A DNA stretch of 64,000 bases. Source: Aristolochia californica. Lineage: Eukaryota; Streptophyta; Magnoliopsida; Piperales; Aristolochiaceae. Below are positions 58,615 to 64,000 of the stretch, in pieces (position 1 is the stretch's first letter; each line of letters begins with the position of its first letter). The stretch is taken from assembly GCA_029961685.1 (NCBI GenBank), contig JARWKL010000012.1:25777227-25841226 (forward strand), in the 5' to 3' direction. The notes under the pieces are model-generated. The model had not been told where the DNA came from, did no database searches, and saw only the letters and a program-made list of their open reading frames with translations. The translations under genes and the position numbers were made by a program.

Positions 58615-61600
58615 TCACCTCTTCTTGCTAACTTGTAGATCAGATTTTTCGGTTCCTACCTCAAAAGAGGGAGACGCGTAGCCTGCAAGGCTGCTTGGTC
58701 CAGCTTGATCGTTCCGACTTTCTCTAACCGCACCAGCCTCATCTTCACCATTATCGATATTAATGGTTTCATCGATTACCTGAGCTTGAACATCATCCGA
58801 ACTCTCGTCGACACGTACAGAATCGTCTGCAGGCTCAACTAGTTCGACTTCGGCGGCGATCTTTGCTCTCTTTTGCTCCTCGTATGAGATGTTGATCAAG
58901 TACAAAACGACTGTCGCTGCTGAGATAGATAAGGTGGTGAGGTAGACTAAACGGAAGCTACTGAGGGAGAGTTCGTAGTTGATGTCTGTGGCTTCAAGTG
59001 GGTCTGGACAAGTCATGTTCCCAAACCATTTAGTCTCTATTTCGTTCATCCTATACTGGTTAAACTGAACAACGGCTCTCGAAACGTCGGAGACCAGGGG
59101 CGAACCTAATGAGAACGCCTGGAAATCAGCAGAAGACGCAAGTGAGATTGCAGCGATCAGAGAGTCATTAATTTGGACAATAACAGAGCCACTGGGACAG
59201 AAGGTTACAAATGCGAAGCCGCCCGTTAGATAAGTCTTTCCGGCCATGGTGTAATTGCGGCAGTACTTTTTGAGAAAGACTTTGATGTAAGGGATCTCAT
59301 CCACTATCGCAGAAACACCGTAGGGGCTTCCCAGATCGAGGGCCTTGGCGTAGTCTTCAACTGAAGGGTAAGGTATGATATTTGATTCGTCTGCGCCTTG
59401 CTCCTTCAGGAACTCCAGCACAAAAGATCCATTCTGGCACCCAATGTTCTCTTTGTTCTTAATCAGAGTTTGAAGATCACTCACCTTGGGTCGAAGCTTC
59501 TCCACTGTCAAAATGGAGGTCAAATTGGCCCCATAACTTGTCACAAGAACGAAGATGACAAAAGTCCACAAGCTGCTGACGAATCTCGCGTGGTTGGTAT
59601 TCAACTTCTCTCCTGCACCCAAGGTACTGATTAATTTCTCTCTTAAGAGTCATGATCCATTCATAAATTAACTATCATAACCACGAAGCGACAGGGAAGA
59701 AGAACCTCAGGAAGTACAAGAAATATTTAACGACACAAAATTTAATGGCTACTTACTATTCGCAAATACGAAGATGGTAAAGGAAAAATAGAGGATTTTT
59801 CCAACTTGTTCTGGTTTCGTCCCTTGGAATTCCTTGTTCGTTGAACGCTCGAAAAACCATATAAGAACTCCCTTGACCACTGACATTCCTGCGGTGGCAA
59901 ACCACAGCTCCATTGAAAGTGGAGCCAAGAACCACAGAATTTTCTTGGTAACATCGGCGTCCACAACTGGAACGATCATGGAAATCCCGGAGTCTGTGAA
60001 CGGCTGGCTGAAATCCACATAATTTGATCTGTTTGCTCTGATAGTTGTATCTCCTACCACCGCGTCGTACCTCTGCTCTTCCACGAGATCGACAAAACAA
60101 GCTAATCAAAATCGATTGCAAGGTGGGAATTATAAATGCTCCTGGCTTCTCGAAAAGCAAATACCAGATTAAAAATAAAAATAAAAATTATACTCTCCCC
60201 CACCTTGAGGAACACCTGATAAATCAGTTCGTCGTAGTAGCCTAATTCATCGACGTGACCATTATCATACGGTTGAAAATCCAGTTGCACATACGGCATA
60301 GTCTCCATGACGGTACGGAAAATATCAACGACGTAACCTTTGGTGGCATTACGTTTCTGTTTAGGGTCCCATTCCACCTTCACGAACTCGTTGTATCCAG
60401 TTTTAACAGGGACGCCAACCCTCAAGATTGTGACATTCGTAGCGGTAGGAGATTTCGGAACTATAGTGCTTCCTCCAGGCCATATAATGCTGGCGAGATC
60501 TTCAGCGTTGGTAGAGTAGTTCTTCTCGTTGCTCAGAACGTGAGAGAGACCATAGCCTGGTGTCCAGTAACCTACCTTCCGTCCTGCACCGTCGTTCACC
60601 ACATTTATAATCTCAAAGGTATTGAAAGAGTTCAACTCCCCTTCTGCTAAGCTAATCACCCCGCTCAAGCCATTGAAGCGCGTGGCCATGAGGGCCTGTA
60701 GAAGTTTGGGCCCAACTGGGGACACTTCCATGCCCATTAATTTCTTTGAATTTGCTTCTGTTGGGGGATTGGGGTGAAGAATCGGCGAGACTCCGGGGGA
60801 GTAAGCTTTTTCAGCTGCCAGTGCGATTGCCCACGTTGCATCATAAGCCCATAACGCATACACATCAATGTCGGATACATCTGCCTCGGGATGTTCCTTT
60901 CGGAATTTACGTTTCCACCGTTGTCGAAAATTGTCCAGAAGTAGGGATTTTGGCACATGTGTTTTGATTCCAAGAACACCTTCCATGGAGTTCACCACAG
61001 AAGGATCCATGGATTTGACAAGATTGGCTAGTCTGGACGTTATGATCCATGCATACCCATCTACCATCATCCCTGCCTCGTTTGCTAGCCGGAAAAAGCT
61101 TCCACCGAGCGAAACCGGCAAGTGAACGATGAAAACCCTGACGGGCAGATCGAATAATTCACTCATAATTTGACGAATCGCGGCCTCATCTGCTGTTGAT
61201 GGGAGCGGGATCCTGCGAAAGATGACTGTCCCAACCTCTTGGATGGCATCAGTGAGGTAAGGTATTGGGCCATTTCCACTGTAGCTATCGTCATGGATGA
61301 GGATCAATTCTTTCCAGCCAAAAGCTTTAAGAATTGATGCAATAGGCCTCGCCTGAGCAGAGTCATTCTGTGCCATACGGATGAAGTAAGGCGTTCGGGA
61401 TGGTGATATCAGAGAGTTGACGACAGAGAAGGAGACGATGGGAACATGAGCTTCGTTTCCCATGTGCGCCAGGAAATCTGCCTCTTCTGATGTTTGAGGC
61501 CCAATGATGGCTTCCACACCAAATGTTTTCATAAGCAGCAAGCCTGCAAAATGAACTGATCAAGCCACTTATTTTCACTAAATTCATCACAGGAATCATT

Positions 61601-62012
61601 AACGAATGTCTGGTAAAAAGTGAGAAATGTTCCATAAATAAACGGTCCTAAATTTCTTCCCATATTTGTTCTTTGGACTGCAGATGGATTCCTATCTCGT
61701 CTAAAATTTCAGAAGACTCTAAAAGAGCTGTATCATACCTGCAGAAGCGGCTTCGACGACACTTCCTTGGGAATTCATATCATGAAGTATAAGACGAGTC
61801 CGATAATCCCTGCCAGTAGTCGTATAAAAGTCCTCGACAGCCATGGAAATGGAGCTGTTATTCACAACTCCATCAAGTAATTCAAGGTCCAAAATCACTC
61901 CAACATGGACATCCACACGCCCATTCCCGGTTCGATCTCCACATGCGATGGAGATGCCAAGAATCACCAAGCAGAAGATCGAGAACGAACGAAGCTTCTG
62001 CTCTGCCTTCAT
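58615..62012 (-). CDS. GLR: GLR4: glutamate receptor-like channel, intact (clade 2-like)
   Basis: Exons: 62012-61739, 61543-60204, 60072-59757, 59639-58615, all GT/AG and in phase, giving 984 residues. Exons 1 to 3 have exactly the same lengths as in GLR3, and the last is one codon longer. Domain order is signal peptide, ATD (GPQTSEEADFLAHMG), S1 (YDAVVGDTTIRANRSNYVDF), M1 (WFATAGMSVVKGVLIWFFER), pore (YFSFTIFVFAN), M2 (SLWTFVIFVLVTSYGANL), S2 (TGGFAFVTFCPSGSVIVQIN, GSPLVSDVSRAVV), M3 (LVYLTTLSISAATVVLYLI) and a Glu/Asp-rich tail. The gating motif is SYGANL. One Gly is missing from the SPYGGVSAIVDE segment found in GLR3. It is the unit-B counterpart of GLR1. Confidence 0.93.
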
Positions 62013-62743
62013 TCAGCGCGCATCTGCAACAATGTCGGACCAGAGAGATGGAGCATTGCTCCCGAACAAGAAAACAGCCCATATTAATCATCGTGATTCA
62101 GCGGAGGTCTTCTTCCTAGTAGCTTCCTTGCGATTAATCAATTTAGGTTCGGCGGAGTAACTCGGCACGAATGACTTTTTTCAAGTTGACCAATTCTTCT
62201 GTACAGGCATCGAAGCAACCGGGCCATAAGAAAGCGACATGATCATGTTATTTATGAATTTACTTGTAGATGTTGACATGGAATCGTTTTTGGAAACCAG
62301 TGACCAGGCCAGAAGAGGCAACCGGTAAGAGCCCAAAAATCTGTCAATGAAAGAATCACAAGCATTTCTTTGCTCTTTCTCTGAATCCACCGATCGTTCT
62401 TATATTATGCGAATGAAAACGATTCCATGTTAGGTGATAATTTTATAGAGGTTTTGATGCAGAACTTTTTTATTTGATTGAATGCATAAAAATAAAAAAT
62501 CATTTATCACATTATCCAATCATTTGCTCATGGATCGTTTCAGCATAGTTGTTTGCTATTAGGTTTTTTGATAAATTCTGTCAAAACAAAATTTAAAATA
62601 ATCAATCATTAATTCTTACATATAATAAATGAAAATGATACAGAACAATTTCTACTGACGCTACTGGAATTGGACTACCAGTGCCACCAATCGGTTCCAT
62701 ACACGTGCTCGAAAATTATGACAAGGTATCAGACAAGTCCCAA
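62013..62743. other. Spacer between GLR4 and GLR5
   Basis: The left half is homologous to the region upstream of GLR1 (31798-32150). The right half (62415-62740) is AT-rich, with no gene seen. Confidence 0.55.
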
Positions 62744-64000
62744 TCAGTTTCTAGTAGCTTCGACCTCAATGAATTGAGCAGAGGACAGCACAGGACTGCT
62801 TGGTCGACTATTAAGCGCACGCGGTTCAGTCGCAGGTGCATCTTCTTCGTGGTAATGGGTATTAATTTCATCTAAGGTCTGATCTTGTCCGTCGTTGGAA
62901 GCTTCCTTGTCCGTTCCCCGGTCTTTTGGCTCATCTGGGTCGTCCCCGGCGGTGACCCTGGCTCTCTTTCTCTCCTCGTATTTGAGGTTGATACAGTGTA
63001 TAATGACAGTAACTGCTGAGACAGATAAGGTGGTCAGGTAGATGAATTTGAAGCTACTGAGAGAGAGTTCATAGTTGAAGTCGGTGGTTTCAAGTGGATT
63101 AAGGCATGTCTTGTTTGCAAACCACTTGTCCTCCATCTGGGTGATACTTCCGTCGCTAAATAACTGAAGAATAGATCGCGAAACGTTGGAAACCATGGGG
63201 CTGTCTCTTGGAAACACCTGAAAATCACCACAAAGCAAGTGAAGTGAAAATAATATTGCAGTGATATATCAGAAGGTCAATTGCACAAATACCACTTGGT
63301 GAGGGAAAAGATTATATTACAAAGCCGAAGCCTCCCGTTCGATAAGTTTTTCCGGCCATGGTGTAACTGCGGCAGTAACTTCTGAGAAAGACTTTGATGT
63401 AAGGGATCTCATCCACTATTGCTGAAACTCCACCGTTGGCGCTTCCCAGCTCGAGGGCGTTTGCATATTCTTTAGCTGTACCACAAGGTTTGAGATTTGA
63501 TTCGTCCGCTCCTTGGTCCTTGAGAAACTTCAGCACAAAGGATCCAGTCTGGTAGCCGATTTTCTCTCTGTTCTTAATTAGAGTTTGAAGATCAGTCACC
63601 TTGGGTCTAATCTTCTCCACTGTTAAAATGGAGGTCAAATTGGCGCCGTAACTTGTCACGAGAACGAAGACGATGAATGTCCATAAGCTGCTTATGAATC
63701 GCGCCTGGTTGGTCTTCAACTTCTCTTCTTCACTCAAAGAGGGCTTCTTGTCACTCACTATACCGATCCATTTATAATTGGTATTAGAGAAAATCTAAGG
63801 GAAGAGAAGCACTCTACTTACTGTTTGCAAACACGAAGATGGTGAAGGAGAAATAGAGGATTTTTCCAATTTGTTCTGCCTTCGTCCCTTGGAATTCCTT
63901 GTTTGTTGAACGCTCGAAAAACCAGACAATAACTCCCTTGAGCACCGACATTCCTATAGTAGCCAACCAGAGTCCCATTGAAAGTGGAACAAGGAACCAC
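62744..64000 (-). pseudogene. GLR5: diverged glutamate receptor-like gene, lesion in S2, 5' end outside window
   Basis: Exon 3 (64000+ to 63822: WLATIGMSVLKGVIVWFFER, GKILYFSFTIFVFAN) and exon 4 (63757-62744: ARFISSLWTFIVFVLVTSYG, then DEIPYIKVFLRSYCRSYTMA). After TGGFGFVI at about 63312 the frame hits a stop. Homologous codons continue in another frame with a further TGA (VQLTF-stop-YITAILFS), and coding resumes cleanly at about 63221 (VFPRDSPMVSNVSRSILQLF, then M3 FIYLTTLSVSAVTVIIHCI). A GTAATA-to-TTTTCAG intron could bypass the lesion (about 63315-63221) but would delete some 30 residues of the ligand-binding S2 lobe. It is most likely a pseudogene. Its divergence marks it as a second subtype, perhaps the partner of GLR2. 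Confidence 0.75.

Noticed and set aside
1..64000. CRISPR arrays, bacterial operons or prophage-like systems
   Set aside because: No spaced direct repeats of CRISPR type and no prokaryotic gene organisation. The window is plant nuclear DNA with spliced genes.

Overview
The window is nuclear DNA from a flowering plant, probably a eudicot or other non-grass. The evidence is spliced plant genes (CONSTANS-like, a USP-domain RLCK, a PTI1-like kinase, UBC4/5/6-class E2s, clade-2-like glutamate receptors), plant Ty1/copia and Ty3/gypsy elements primed by initiator-Met tRNA, and long AT-rich spacers. I cannot name the species.

Left part (1-15.6 kb). A decayed 1-deoxyxylulose-5-phosphate synthase (DXS) pseudogene is split by a small copia element (639-3297, 5-bp target duplication) whose gag segment is inverted relative to its RT. 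An AT-rich spacer follows. Then come an intact two-exon CONSTANS-like gene (8055-9290, +) and an 11-exon receptor-like cytoplasmic kinase with an N-terminal USP domain (11252-13965, -) that has DYG in place of DFG.

Right part (15.6-64 kb). This is a rearranged segmental duplication. Unit A carries a PTI1-like kinase (-), a UBC E2 gene (+) and a GLR (-), followed by a truncated second GLR. Unit B (from about 45.2 kb) carries a broken PTI1-like copy, a second intact UBC, an intact GLR and a further GLR running off the window. Between them is a third fragment: UBC 3' flank joined to an intact GLR (GLR3). Its flank is split by a gag-protease-only gypsy element (35950-40259, TSD GTTTC), one LTR of which carries a nested 1.4-kb terminal-inverted-repeat element (TSD AAT). 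Both UBC copies hold the same decayed copia element in intron 5, so it was there before the duplication.

Of five GLR loci, two (GLR3, GLR4) assemble into full reading frames of 983 and 984 residues. GLR1 has a 2-bp frameshift, GLR2 keeps only the N-terminal half of the ligand-binding ATD, and GLR5 has a lesion in the S2 lobe. The locus looks like birth and death of a calcium-channel family linked to a duplicated E2 gene. I found no unmistakably new molecular system. The most distinctive signals are the duplication history, the divergence between the two E2 copies, the DYG kinase, the non-Thr gating motifs in all four GLRs that show that region, and the nested insertions. Exon coordinates come from reading splice sites and frame by eye and have not been checked against transcripts.
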